Assembly (NCBI RefSeq): GCF_000203795.2
Contig: NW_006281101.1
Location: forward strand, 707,279-771,278
DNA: 64,000 nt
Reading direction: 5' to 3'
Source of the DNA: Batrachochytrium dendrobatidis JAM81
Taxonomy: Eukaryota; Chytridiomycota; Chytridiomycetes; Rhizophydiales
A program made the translations under genes and the position numbers. The notes beneath the pieces are model-generated. The model was not told the DNA's origin and did not search any database. It worked only from the letters and a program-made list of their open reading frames with translations. The first letter of the stretch is position 1, and the number at the start of each line of letters is the position of its first letter. Below, in pieces: positions 1-11,409 of this stretch.

Positions 1-203
1 CACCACGATCAACAGCTGCCACTGGTGTTTCAACTGGTGGAAACTCTGGCACTACAGGCACAATTGTCACTTCTGGATCAGCCAGCTCGCCAGGATCATC
101 GTCTGCACCCAAGAAATCTAATGGCTCGTCTATACAGTATAGCAGTATTGTTTCGGTGCTTGCTATTATATCTGTTGGTGTTACGGCGCTTATAACCTCG
201 TAA
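1..203 (+). CDS. 3' end of a probable GPI-anchored cell-wall protein (5' truncated)
   Basis: The third forward frame is open from the window edge to a TAA at 201-203. The visible ~66 residues are Ser/Thr/Gly/Ala-rich (runs such as GVSTGGNSGTTGT and SSPGSSSAPKK) and end in a hydrophobic C-terminal tail of about 17 residues (SIVSVLAIISVGVTALITS). A Ser/Thr-rich stalk followed by a small-residue site and a terminal hydrophobic tail with no cytoplasmic extension is the usual architecture of fungal GPI-anchored wall or plasma-membrane proteins. The catalytic or binding domain lies outside the window, so the specific function cannot be given. The other two forward frames lack this composition. Confidence 0.6.
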   Translation, partial: PRSTAATGVSTGGNSGTTGTIVTSGSASSPGSSSAPKKSNGSSIQYSSIVSVLAIISVGVTALITS

Positions 204-889
204 ATACTTTAGTGACGTTTTCATATTACCGCCATATCCATATGAAATAGAACACTAAATAAGAGTCGGTGTATAATAAACAGTTGATCTCGCGAAATGA
301 TTGTTCAGTTTACTGGACAGTATTGTGTTTTTGGAGCCGCCTACGGCTGGTGATAAACGGTGTAAGAATGGAGAGATGGATGAGAAATTATCAGCAGTCA
401 TTCTCCTTGATGTTATTGTTTTTCAAATATCGGTAAACTGTTAATCTATTGACTGAATGGTATGAGCATTTATTGTTTGTATCTCTTGTATCGCATTGAT
501 AATCTGGCTTGTCGAGACAGTCGGCTTGCTAAACAATTTGCCAATTCTCTTGATTAAATATAGAGAAACTTTATTTGTTTGATCTTGCTGTGACACGATC
601 TTCAGAGTTCCACTTATAGAGTCTACGTTAATCTGAAACAATCATGTAATTTTACAAAGAATTCACGTTTTGAAAAGTTGAAACAGTAATCTGCTTGATG
701 CCATCAAAGTGTTTTCAAACATGATAAAATTGGATTGTTCAAATATAAATAGATATGTTGTATATTCATTTATGTCAGTCGTGGTACTAGTTTATTCTGA
801 TCAAAATTAGCACTAATATCGATGCCAACCTCAAAAAATTTATGAATCATATTGATAATATATAAAAATAAAACAAAGTTTTGTTGAAG
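204..889. repeat. Gene-free stretch with dispersed repeat copies
   Basis: No gene is seen. Two segments resemble others in the window. About 300-330 (TTTACTGGACAGTATTGTG) matches 9547 and 55968 approximately. About 585-735 (GATCTTGCTGTGACACGATC onwards, then oligo-T-flanked TTTTACAAA and a CTTGATGCCATCA block) matches 59630-59775 and more weakly 10510-10600. These look like members of a second, degenerate interspersed repeat family distinct from the TA-flanked MITEs. Confidence 0.45.
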
Positions 890-962
890 CGGTCACTGGT
901 CTAAGGGTTATGATTCTCGCTTAGGGTGCGAGGGGTTCCCGGTTCGAGTCCGGGGTGACCCC
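890..962 (+). tRNA. tRNA-Pro (anticodon AGG)
   Basis: The sequence folds as a cloverleaf. It has U8-G9, A14, a D arm, an anticodon stem TCTCGC/GCGAGG with loop TTAGGGT (anticodon AGG), and a T arm CCCGG-TTCGAGT-CCGGG. Six acceptor pairs GGTCAC/GTGACC are followed by a C discriminator. A TTTTT run at 965-969 is the Pol III stop. Counting back from U8, position 1 is C and faces C72, so the terminal acceptor pair is mismatched; tRNA-Pro normally has G1-C72. No intron is present. Confidence 0.9.
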
Positions 963-1094
963 GCTTTTTGCCTTTCAAGGCAATTGACTTCATAGCTAAA
1001 CCCCAGCAGTGAGTCGCTAAATTGTTTTAAATCCGCCAACAAGTTAGCTCGCATCTCGATTATTTAAACTGAGTGGACAGTCATCACTCTTTTA

Positions 1095-1130
1095 CAGGCG
1101 TATTCACGTAGAATAAAATACTTGATTGTA
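1095..1130 (+). repeat. Orphan MITE terminus
   Basis: The sequence CAGGCGTATTCACGTAGAATAAAATAC preceded by TA matches the left terminal inverted repeat of the MITE family described elsewhere in the window. No matching right end was found before the next gene, so this is a solo or truncated end. The rest of 963-1387 shows no gene. Confidence 0.5.
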
Positions 1131-1387
1131 CAGTATCCTCGAGGTGCATGCCTTTGATCAAGTTCAACCTTTGCCAATGCATATCCCAAACTGCCATAGT
1201 ATTAGATTGGCATATATTAAAAGTATGGTTTATTTGCAAGATGTTTATCATATATTACACAACAATATAAAAGTAATACTATTAAATGGGAGCCAAATTG
1301 ACAAAGAGCAATATACAATTTTTGAATATTCTGGCTGTTTAAAGCTAATGCGCATTCATCAAATTGACAACTATAAAAAGCAACTGT

Positions 1388-3801
1388 TCAAGACCGATCA
1401 GTATCCATATTGATACGTACCAGAGTGTCAGTGGGTGTAGATGTCTGTTGCATAGACGGCAGTGTGTTGGATGCTCCATGTGATGTAACCTGTCGAGTAT
1501 TGCGAGATGGCCTAAACCACCGCAGAAATCGGTCATTGGCATTTTGTTCAAAAAAATTGCGAAGTACAGTTTGCGAGTTATTGACATGTGGAGATGGTCG
1601 TGTAGTAAATGTAGAATCTTCAGGAAGTGCAGATGAATTTGTACCATTGTGAGCAAGAGTAACTGTGTCTCTAGATGGGAAAACACCTGTAACTTGATCA
1701 GATGGCAAAGGTGGCACAGGCGTGGTTGAATCATTTGACAATGCTGGTTGTGGTGAATCTGAATCTGTATGGGAAATTTCCATATTGGATGCATATCTGC
1801 GAGTACTATTTTCCTGGTTATGATTGACAGAGTTTAGTGCTGACCGATCTTCTAGCCATGGAGGATATGCAGCAGCCGTAAGTGGTGTGGGATTGGCAAC
1901 TGCAGGAAGAGATTCTCTTAAGCGTTGCTGAAAGGAAACGCCAAGAGCATCTTGATTACAAACTGGACACGTTCGTTTCTTACCAATCAGCCATTCATCT
2001 ATACACTCTGCGTGAAATCGATGAATGCAATGAAGTTCCCGCAAGAAATCATCGTTCTCATAGTCACATAGACAAAGAGCACATGTTTGATCCGTAGTTC
2101 GTTCCTGTTCAGGTTTATTTACATGCTCATCTCTAGATACAGTGTCTGGTGTTAATGGCTCGATTGGACTTTTTGGATGCGGTACTTTTAAAGCGACTGC
2201 GTGCAATGACAACAATGAGTCGTCTATTTTTATAACGTGCAGTGAGTCAACTTGGTCTGGTGTTACACAGAGATTGTGGGGAGTCATTTTGGCAGTGTCC
2301 GTTGTTTGCCTATCCAGTGCACTATGTTGCATCGATCCATTCCCATGCACCAAAACCTCAATTGCAGAGTGATCATCTGTAGTAGTCGTCTCTGCAGCGT
2401 CGCTTGAAGGATTTGTGGCGTTTTCAGATTGAACATTGGTAGTCTTGTCAGACTTGCTAGACTGAACATCAGAAAGTGGCAAGTTGTTTGAGTTTTTTTC
2501 AGAAACCACCACAATCGCTGCTACGCACTTGTCATCAGCCTTTGACAAATCGTCAGAAGTTTGAGTGGGTTCGTTTGGAGCGACCGGCTCTTTAGAGTAT
2601 ACAAACGTTCGTAGTTGGTTCAACTCTTCTACAGAAAGACCTCTGTTCATTAAAGCTGTCTGCATACGTGTTGGTTGTTGAGTGATGGGGTTTTGGTTTA
2701 AAAAAATGGATCGTCGTCTAGCACGGTAGTCGGTAACAGATTCATTAGCCTGACGCCATTGTGTTCGATCAATTAGCAAAGTAGGACAGGCGTCCGGCCA
2801 GCGAGAGTTATTGATGGTAAATCCGGGAAAGCAATGACCCAAAGTAGTTTTGTTGAGAAGAAACAGAGTTGCAAACAACACAATACATGTAAAATAAACA
2901 ATAGTAGCAGCCGTAAGCTCCCATTGCACAGCGATCGCAATGGGGTTCTGGCAAGAAGAGTCAGTACGGACAGTTGAAATGCCAAAGATCCAAGCAATAT
3001 AAGTGAACCAGTCGATAATAGTAAAAATACGCATTCCACAAAAACGGCTGTAGAAAAGAGTGCCCACAAATCCAAATCCAACAAGTGATGGATTCCGCCA
3101 TTGCGAACCGGATCGTTCCAGTGCTCGATTAGCAAAATAGTGAATTGGATTCTTAACCTACAAGGTTTTAAAGCGTTTTAAATAAGGGTAATTAGTTGCC
3201 AAGTCACATTATACTGCAATACTGAAACAATGCTTGATTCAGGGTCAAAATGATGGTTGCTCAATACAATTCAACATGTTTTAGGAACAGGATAGCAGTA
3301 AGTGATGTGTTATATATGGACTACCCATTCTACAATCAACAACTCCATTCTCATAAATATAGTGCTAATGAAAGTTGACTAGAAGCCATGTGATCCTTAT
3401 ATCCAAGCAGTAGCCCTCCCTGCAACATGTACATTGAGCCAGGGAGGGGAAGAACCACAAGTAGACAATTTGTAGGAACTGGAGTACAACGGTAGACATA
3501 CCAGACGTAAGGCTGTCAATGACATATCCAAAATAAGCCAAGACAATGGGCCATTGTTTGAGCTAGCATCCTTAATACAGCCGTCTTTGCCATACAATGC
3601 AATGAGGATGGAATGAATAGCAAGAATGACAATGTCCCGAAACATGCACCATGTCAAGTCCTTGGTAGAGAAAGAATCAGGCTCAACTTTGATAGCAGTG
3701 AGTCCAACAAGAATGCAAGACATAGTATGGTAGTTGCAGGAATCGCTCAATATAAAGTCAAACCCCAAAATCAGAAATTTCCATTCAAAGCCAGCAACCA
3801 A
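1388..3801 (-). CDS. Multi-pass membrane RING-H2 E3 ubiquitin ligase
   Basis: Two exons are visible. The 3' exon runs from about 3157 to the TGA at 1388; the upstream exon is about 3433-3801, with donor GTACAT at 3432 and acceptor TAG just before 3157. The frame is continuous across this 275-bp intron. The N-terminal part carries about five hydrophobic segments (for example DIVILAIHSILIAL, LSWLILDMSLTALRLVCL, IIDWFTYIAWIFGI, AATIVYFTCIVLFATLFLL). A long polar Ser/Thr-rich linker follows, then a RING-H2 finger: CALC, then LHCIHRFHAECIDEWL, then CPVC. The C-terminal ~190 residues are low complexity. The RING-H2 spacing with two central histidines is typical of membrane-anchored E3 ligases that bind an E2 enzyme. 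The start codon is not settled: the upstream exon opens behind a possible acceptor (AAAATAG at ~3815), so a further 5' exon is likely. Confidence 0.75.
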
Positions 3802-4236
3802 TGTGGTTTGATGTGAAAACTATTTTACCAGATTATGCGCTGTGGCTATAGTTGGATAATCCTTTGATGGTACAGCGTATAAACTGTTTTAATTTCGTGT
3901 ATAACTTGATGATTGCTATGGAATCTCTGGTTTGAGTTCACCCTGTCATATACTTGTTTGCTCGATACTTGAAATCAATATGCTAGATGATGAATATTGA
4001 CATATTTTATCATTTGAATTGAGGGTATTTGATGAGTTGAAATGGCTGTGCAGTGTACTATTACATGGGAGTAATCTAAGCCATGATATGGATATTAACA
4101 CAACTGTAAATTCTGTCAGTGTTTATATCAATGAATATCAATTTTCACAATAAAATCAAATTGGGATATAAGCCCATAATGTTTAATTAATGACGTAAAA
4201 ATCAGATTTTGCATGCAAGTCCATTTTTAAGATATA
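3802..4236. other. Intergenic, no feature seen
   Basis: AT-rich spacer between the 5' side of the RING-H2 ligase gene and the 3' end of ADE17. It may contain an unrecognised first exon and promoter of the ligase gene. No repeat or RNA gene was recognised. Confidence 0.4.
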
Positions 4237-6300
4237 TTAGTGGTGGAACAAGCGATACGGAGTAAAAACATATCCAATGCCATTCTTTTCGGCCTCTTGA
4301 ACAACAGCCTCGTCCATAACACTCCCACTAGGTGCAGCAACATAACGTACACCAGACTGAGACACACGCTGCACATTGTCGGCAAAGGGGAAAAAGGCAT
4401 CAGATGACACCACCAAACCGTCCATTTTGGTTTTCCAATCACGCTTCATGGTATCAGTAAATGGTTTAGGAACCACTTCAAACAAATCCGACCACTCGTT
4501 CATGTCCTCGATCATATCATTGATATACAGGTCAATAGCATTGGCACGATTGGCCCGCTTGACAGTAGGCTTAAACTTAAAGTCAAGAATGTCAGGATGA
4601 TGTCTGTACCACCAATTATCAGCCTTGTCGCCAGCAAGACGAGTGCAGTGGATGCGCGATTGCTGGCCAGCACCCATACCAACAACTTGACCATTCTTTG
4701 CATAGCAAACAGAATTGGACTGGGTGTATTTTAAAGCAATGGTAGCAACAATCAAGTCACGAAGGCTTTCATCAGTGACGGTCTTGACGGTTTTGGTAGC
4801 AATGTTGGCAAACATACTTTTGGTGATTTCAACATTGTTGCGCTGCTGTTCTAAAGTAAGACCGTAAACTTGACGACGCTCAATCTCACCAGGCTGATAG
4901 TCTGGATCAATGGACAGGACAGTATACTTTCCTTTTTTCTTTTTTTGCAAAAGAGCGAGTGCTTCGGGTTCGTATCCGGGAGCAATCACACCATCAGATA
5001 CTTCGCGAGAAATAATCCGAGCAGTGGGGAGATCCACAATATCCGACAAAGCAATCCAGTCACCAAATGAGGACATGCGATCTGCACCACGAGCACGAGC
5101 ATAAGCAGTAGCAAGAGGTGACAGGTTCTCGATATCATCAACAAAGTAAACCTTTTTTTCGGCTTCGGTCAAGGGAAAGCCAACGGCTGCACCAGCAGGA
5201 GAAACATGCTTGAAAGAAGCTGCAGCAGGAAGATTCAAGGCTTTTTTGAGTTCCTTGACCAAAGGCCATGCATTAAGAGCATCCAATAGATTGACATATC
5301 CGGGAGATCCAGCCAAAACTTGATGAAAATAAAGTGCCAGTCAAATACAATACATAGGCATTCATGTGGTTATCAATTTGAATCTACCATAAAATACAAA
5401 TTTAAATAAACGAGAATGGAATCAAGCATACCTTTGAATGGGAGAGCACCATTAGTGCAGTACACCTGGGCAGGTTTTTGGTGAGGATTGGCACCGTAGC
5501 GCAAAAACATCTGGCAATCGCCATTGCCCGAGAATTCTTTACGAAAGTAACTGGAAATGGCAGTGTCATAGTCGGCAGTATGTGTGAATGCCTTGAGAGC
5601 GAGGCTTTTGCGACGCTCTTCAGACAGCAAGAGTTTGCGACCCGATTCATCAGCAGAAGAAGCGAATGCAACTTGCATTTCCTTGATGATATCGGCATAT
5701 TCTGCAGGGTCAGACAAGATCGACACTCGCTCAAAGTTTTTGGCAGCAGCTCTCAAAAGAGTCACTCCACCAATATCAACCTCCTCGACAGCCTGTGGAA
5801 TGGTGACGCCAGGCTGAGTAATAGTTTTTTGAAAAGGATAAAGATTGCAGACCACAAAGTCGATCAGCTCATATCCTCTAGCCTGCATATCAGCTGAATC
5901 TTGGGGAGTTTGTCTAGCAAGGATGCCGCCATGAACCGCAGGATGGAGAGTCTTGACTCGACCACCAAGCATTTCTGGAGCCTTGGTAATATCAGCAACA
6001 TCGCTAATAATCGCAATAATTAAAGCAGTTGATGATCAGGTTAAAGCCTTTTCAAAACATACAATGCATTCATGTATAAAGCTTACTCTACAGGAAGTCC
6101 AGCATTGCGGATGGCCATTGAAGTACCACCAGAAGCAATCAAGCGCACATTCATGGCATGCAGAGCAGTGGCCAACTCAACAAGTCCGGTCTTGTCAGAA
6201 ACAGAAAGCAGTGCTAATTGAAATGTATATGATTAAAACAACCAACCAGAATCAGAGATGGCATATAATAGATGACTTTACCAATCAATGATGCAGTCAT
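4237..6300 (-). CDS. ADE17: Bifunctional AICAR transformylase / IMP cyclohydrolase
   Basis: Catalyses the last two steps of de novo purine synthesis: formylation of AICAR with 10-formyl-THF, then ring closure to IMP, in the cytosol. Four exons by eye: 6282-6300, 6087-6213, 5432-6003 and 4237-5318. The sum is 1800 nt, giving 599 residues, the usual family length. The N-terminal MGS-like cyclohydrolase domain shows [20 protein letters not shown] and [17 protein letters not shown]. The transformylase part shows [15 protein letters not shown], the catalytic-type [13 protein letters not shown] (Lys-His), and [25 protein letters not shown], with [12 protein letters not shown] and the C-terminal FTPYRLFHH. 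All introns have GT..AG ends and keep the frame. The start is the ATG opening MTASLI at 6300, directly followed by an intron. Identification is firm. Confidence 0.96.
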
Positions 6301-6357
6301 TTCAGATTCAGTTTTTAGAAAGAAATCAAAACCCGAATTTTTGATAAAATTTATTGT

Positions 6358-6984
6358 CAGATTCAAGTAAAATAAATTTTATTTTCGAGTAAAATATTGG
6401 CCAACTTGTTCAGTTTTTTACTACAAATTGACTTTCAACACACCGATCATCATATAATACAAACTATAAGTTTAAACTGATGCTTTACAACTTGAATTCT
6501 GGATTTGTTTGAATAGTCATACATTGTACGATTGTCAAGTTTGGTACCAGATTCATCCATTTCAATCTAGACATTGAATTTGTTTAGATATTGTCAATAA
6601 AAGCTTGTACACATTTCTTGCCAATCTGTCTGCCACTCACAAGTGTTGGTGTTTGTATGTAATATTGTTATCAAGATCATTGGCATTGCTGGTCGAGATA
6701 TTTGCACTTGGTAAAAGTCCACAAGTGCGTTCACAACGTCTTGTTGTCCAGGTGTTGATGACTACAGAGTTGTCAAGCTATTCATAAATGATTTGACGAC
6801 AATGTATTATAGAAAGTAGAGATTCATACATAAAAGGACATGTTTAAATGCTAAACACTCAAACTGTTTCTACACGACGATTCGAAAAAACACAATGTTG
6901 TCCAGTACATTGACTCGATCAAACATGACTGAATGTTCATTACAAAACTTTTATTTAGTGTTCCATTTTATGCAAATATGGCTG
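6358..6984. mobile_element. MITE, degenerate copy (about 627 bp)
   Basis: The right end TTCCATTTTATGCAAATATGGCTG is followed by TA and matches the family terminal repeat. The left end CAGATTCAAGTAAAATAAATT is a decayed version of CAGCTGTATTCACGTAAAATGG. Internal sequence resembles the copy at 28046-28654 (blocks around TCAACACACCGATCATCATATAATAC and CATACATTGTACGATTGTCA). No transposase is encoded. The element lies between ADE17 and the YIPF gene. Confidence 0.6.
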
Positions 6985-7270
6985 TAACTTGATGGTTGTG
7001 TGGAGTATTATAAAAATGAACCATTCAGTTGTACTGGATTGATCATGATGGGGCAATTTATACTAAATTTCGTTTTTTCACAAGTCGGTTACAGTGCATT
7101 ACTCTAAACCATGCTCTAATCCACACTAGTATTTTTATAGTTTATAAACGCAATGCACAATCCCAGCGACTCGAGAATGTTGAATGAGATCGTGAATGCG
7201 CGTGAATCCAGTGTTCAGCGTAATGGGATCGACTTTGATGTTTGTCCAACTTGCAACCAACAGTCTGATA
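6985..7270. other. Intergenic, upstream of the YIPF gene
   Basis: No repeat or RNA gene was recognised. A short ORF at 7154-7275 (MHNPSDSRML...) overlaps the likely 5' UTR of the next gene and is not supported as coding. Confidence 0.4.
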
Positions 7271-8763
7271 ATGAGTAGCCATACTCCTGCTCGCACAGAC
7301 TCAATTGACCATTTGTTGGATATGGAACCTGTATGTCTACTACCTTGATATAAGACTTTTTATTGAACAAGATAGTCTAAGCTTTAAAGTCGGGCATAAC
7401 CTGTTCAATCCTTGGTGTACATTGCAATACATTTGATATATTGATTATCTTCAATCTACCCAAACGTCTTGTTATATAGGGCCATGATGCTCAGACAGAA
7501 CTCGAGTTTCAAAGTAAGAGTCGCTGGTTGCTAGCGATACAGCTGAGCCATATCGGAAACACTGCATCCTATTCTTGTCAAATATCTTGTGCTGATACAC
7601 TACTGTTGGATTCATGCCATGAGCCAAGTTACTAACTGTCCTGATGCTAATTGTGCTGTTCCTCCTTGACAGATTTTGTGCTTTCTAGTGCAGAAGCTGA
7701 TTTGATTGCTGGAAAGGTTGTCAAGAGTCCTATGCCTGCTCGCTCCTCACACCAAGCAGAAAGAGGTACATTAGATCTCGGCTATTATTTGAATTGCAGT
7801 GTTATCGGCAACTGGAATTCTAGGTTGTATATCTAAACCGTGATTTAACTAGACAATTTTGGATTCTCAAATCCACCTGGTCCCAGTATGAACTCACAAG
7901 GATTACCCAGCAACATGCCCAAAAACATCCAGCCATCAACAAATCAAATTTCCGAACAGCAGCCAGTCGCAACTACAAGCGCATTCTGGACATTTGAATA
8001 CTGGATGCAATACTTTCAAGTTGACTCTGTGGATGTTGGTAACAGGATCATAACGACCATCATGCCCATGAAGTCATTTATGGAATTAATTGATCAAAAT
8101 CCAGACTTTTACGGTCCATTTTGGGTCCCAACTACAGTTATTTTTACATTGTTTGCAACTTCTACCATGGCAGAGTCGATTGCCAAAGCGTGGTCCAACC
8201 AGAAATATGAATATGATATGACGATGTTGTCGTTTGCAGGTGCTGTTGTGTATACATATGTACTACTATTGCCTGCATTATTGTGGGGCATCGCCAAATA
8301 TTTTGGAATTGCTACTATTCGGCTGTTTGATATGATCAACGTGTATGGTTATGGCATAGCTATCTGGGTTCCTGTTTCGGTATGATTGCATAGTTGACAT
8401 GATTATGCTATGGATCTTGGTGAATTTAATTTAAATTGTTTTTAGCTTTTGTGTATTATTCAAAGTGACCTTATTCGGTGGATTATTGTTCTTGCTGCCT
8501 TTGCACTATCAAGTTGAGTATCCTTTTGAATTGAACTCGATATATTTGCCAAATTCACTGCTGATTCTTGTAGAGCTGCTACTTACTGTGTTTTAATCTT
8601 TTCTATCCCAGCATTTTTCTTTATCAAGAATATTCAACCACTAGCGACAGATGCGCGAGCCATCAGTATGATATTTATCCTAGTGATTGGCAGTCAGGTT
8701 GCACTGGCACTTGTTTTCAAGACACAATTCTTTCAACATACGATCCAGATTGCTCCCAGCTAG
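7271..8763 (+). CDS. Yip1-domain Golgi membrane protein, YIPF1/YIPF2 type
   Basis: Six exons by eye: 7271-7330, 7480-7513, 7673-7765, 7853-8379, 8446-8512 and 8576-8763. They total 969 nt, 322 residues, an exact multiple of three. The N-terminal ~115 residues are polar and cytosolic. The Yip1 domain starts at the diagnostic SAFWTFEYWMQYFQVDS, followed by NPDFYGPFWVPTTVIFTLF and then about five hydrophobic segments ending near FKTQFFQHTIQIAPS. FWTFEYY..FDVD and PD.YGPFW are hallmarks of the YIPF1/YIPF2 group, which cycles between ER and Golgi and binds Rab GTPases. The fifth exon uses the unusual donor GTTGAG. The start ATG at 7271 gives MSSHTPARTDS and is the first in frame. Exact yeast orthology is not claimed. 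Confidence 0.85.
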
Positions 8764-8832
8764 GATTTTAGCAAATAAAGTGCCATTTTCAATCGTTACA
8801 TCATAAATGTCATTCATTAGAGGATTAGTTTG

Positions 8833-9358
8833 TCAGATATCAGGATCCAATGTATGTCGGAGCAGAGATATTCCATTGGTGAGAATTTCCAAGTCTTTCT
8901 CTACACCAGCAGTAGTGATATTGTACTCGAGTTGTTGCCCAGCAGCATCCAGCACGCCAGTTGAAGCAAACTTTAGTAACAAGGACCGAAGCCCGCTATG
9001 AATTTCCTGGCCATACCAAGGCTGGGTTAGATACTATGTATGCTTTTTAATGGCAATCTGAAATCAGTCTCAAGTTGGATGGTTCTTACCGTTATTACAT
9101 TGCCAAGAATGACACAACTGGTTTCAAACTCTTCTTTGATGTTTCCTTGGTCTTTTTCCGGCTGATCCAAAAGTGATATAGCTTGACTAGCCAGTGACAT
9201 GGCATTCAATAATCGCTATCACAATATATGGAAAATCAGCTTAGTTCAAATGCTACAAGGATTGGGTATGAGTTGCATGAAAGATGTACCTTTTCAACAC
9301 CATGAATCTGTGCTACGGATTGACTGCTGTCAAGTAATATTGATGGAGATTGCTGCAT
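8833..9358 (-). CDS. Small protein resembling Mediator subunit MED11
   Basis: Three exons by eye: 9290-9358, 9090-9215 and 8833-9021. They total 384 nt and give 127 residues with consistent phases. The product is mostly helical: an opening IHGVEKRLLNAMSLASQAI helix, an acidic linker (LLDQPEKDQGNIKEEFE), then a second helical segment (WYGQEIHSGLRSLLLKFA), and a C-terminal helix. Length, helix order and the pattern of a 'short helix, Leu-rich helix, polar linker, helix with Q-I-L' fit MED11, a head-module subunit of the RNA polymerase II Mediator. The match is by pattern only, without a catalytic signature, so another small helical nuclear protein remains possible. It is tail-to-tail with the YIPF gene (69 bp between stops). 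Confidence 0.45.
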
Positions 9359-10180
9359 ATCCGTTGTCAAACTTGTACAAAACTGACCTGGATTGAATGG
9401 GCTTTAAATCTACTGTCAAACTTTAATCTTGATTCAATTGCATAATTATCAGATATTATGCATTGGTATTAAACAGTTGTATTCACTTGGATGGATCACT
9501 AAGTAATATTGTCAGTGAATAATAAACAGTTGGCCTCCAACACATTTACTAGACAGCATTGTGTCATCTGGACTATTTAGTTGACTGGTATTTCCTGTTG
9601 GTGATTGGCATAAAAACAACAGCTGCATTCCTAATACATGCAGTTAGTGTTCTCTTGAACTAGAGCGAAAATATATCTGTGATTTTAGGATACAACAAAG
9701 GTGGATTGTAGAGTCTAATTCTAGACATTAAAACAGTCAAACCAAATATCTGGCTTCAGATTTGGTGACTGTACAATGTATAGCTATGCTAAGAGGGGCA
9801 AAAGAGCACGCTCAAAACTATAGTTTGATTGTGAGCATCATACGATAATCGTTGTGCTTATTGAAAATTAAAGTAGCCGTCATTCAAGTCAGTTTATAGC
9901 AGAAAGACCACGAATACTCGACTATTCCAAATAACCAAGATACAAATATGTTTTGTTTTGAAAATATAACAGTAAATTTTAAATACATATATAACACCTA
10001 CTTGAATGTTGTGAGTCGAGAGAAGTAACAATGGAATGGGCAAAGCCCAACGAGAAACTGAGTCACAAATAAGGGACATTGTTATCGGTTATTAGTTGTG
10101 AGATTGTAAAAAATGAGATCCATGAGGTATAGTTATAAAATAGTTGGAACATATGAGAATGTGATCTTGAAATGAAAAAA
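9359..10180. repeat. Gene-free stretch with a dispersed repeat copy
   Basis: No gene is seen. The segment ~9520-9700 (ATAATAAACAGTTGG, ATTTACTAGACAGCATTGTG, TAGTTGACTGGTATTTCCTGTTGGTGATTGGCAT) is clearly related to 55935-56100 (internal part of a MITE in the PGM intron) and to ~290-330. The flanking sequence is AT-rich and unremarkable. Confidence 0.5.
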
Positions 10181-10253
10181 GGTTCCATAGTGTAGTTGGT
10201 CATCACACAAGACTCTGAATCTTGAGACCCGAGTTCGAATCTCGGTGGGACCT
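10181..10253 (+). tRNA. tRNA-Gln (anticodon CTG)
   Basis: The acceptor stem GGTTCCA/TGGGACC closes with one T-G wobble. The anticodon arm AAGA-CTCTGAA-TCTT carries CTG. The T arm is CCGAG-TTCGAAT-CTCGG, and position 73 is T, followed directly by a TTTTTTT Pol III stop. The sequence matches the eukaryotic tRNA-Gln consensus (GGTTCCAT.GTGTAG). No intron. Confidence 0.93.
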
Positions 10254-11409
10254 TTTTTTATAAATACCAATTAAACATTTTTGTTTTTTACTACGACTGG
10301 CAGTATTTGGCAACAGCCATCGGTATATCAAATGATGATTCATCAAGTTAAATGGTTCCTGCCTGCTGATTTGAATTGCAAGCATCTATTGATCGTGCTT
10401 CCTGTACCATAGCCAGTTTGATGAAAATTTTGCACCATCATCTACTGCCTCTCTCGATTAAATATAAGGCAGCGTCTCTCATTTGGGTTAGTGTCAGTTA
10501 CTTGCTGATTTTGATATCGATCTTGTTCTGGCACGATCTTCAGTATTTCACCTATATAGTCTACATTATTTTCCTGGTGATTGATGTAAAACAGCTGCAC
10601 TGCTGAGATATGCAATCTTTGTTTGCTTGAACTACAGCTTGATTATATTATATGATGAATATTGTTTATTGAAAGATTGGTAATATTTATTGGGCGAGCA
10701 ATACAATGTCCAGCAAACTCAACATTTGATCATTTTTTATTCCAAATCAAAATACTGACAATCACTGCAACATACAAATGTTTGATTTTATGTGAATACA
10801 ACATTGTAATGTTATAAATATTCAACTGTTCGATATATCATCACAACAATCAATAACCAGTTTGATACACACAATCAGTCATACTTGTGTTTAATGCATG
10901 CATACACATCAATTGATTGCATCAACCATGTGTATAGTGTACTATTGTATATTGACAACACATCACATTATTGTATATGGATGAATGGTTCAAAATACAC
11001 GATTAGTAGTTTGTTATGGATTGAATACAACACATTCAAACAACAATGTTTAGTGTTTGTAACACAATTTGGTATTGATAATTCATTGTATTGCAGTGTT
11101 GATATCAAGTCATGCAATGTGTTGATTGAATTTATTCAATTCACACGATCGGATGTTGAATATTCAATCGGAACACACGACTGAGTCATGATGAGTGTGA
11201 GTCATGACTGTGAGACAAATGAGACAATCAACTCTACAAGTTAAACTACACAATCATCTAATAATATTCACAGATCATCCAACACTCTGGTCATGGCAAT
11301 TATGAGTGATTTTGGTCTCATTGACATGATTACAGTCATTGATACATTCATGTTTTTATTTTAAATATATTATAATAATGCTAGTGTATTTACAATCAGC
11401 AATCAGTCG
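10254..11409. other. Gene-free start of the accessory island
   Basis: About 10460-10620 resembles the repeat seen at 585-660 and 59600-59690 (CTTGCTGATTTTGATATCGATCTTGTTC and ACGATCTTCAGTATTTCACCTATATAGTC). From ~10860 the base use shifts to a TG/CA-rich, ACAA/TTGAT-rich texture (ATACACAATCAGTCATAC, CAATACAACACATTC) that recurs at 18430-19350 and 20410-20900. Long stop-poor frames here (for example 10885-11184) appear to follow from that texture and have no recognisable protein content. Confidence 0.4.

Noticed and set aside
1126..1413. 95-codon plus-strand ORF overlapping the end of the RING-H2 gene
   Set aside because: It opens with a non-ATG codon, overlaps the antisense coding end of a supported gene and has no recognisable domain.
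2773..3135. Hydrophobic 120-codon minus-strand ORF as a separate membrane protein
   Set aside because: It is an alternative frame of the RING-H2 ligase exon; the spliced ligase frame joins exon 1 cleanly and leads to the RING.
10885..11184. 99-codon plus-strand ORF
   Set aside because: Composition follows the surrounding TG/CA-rich texture on both strands; no recognisable domain and no conserved partner.
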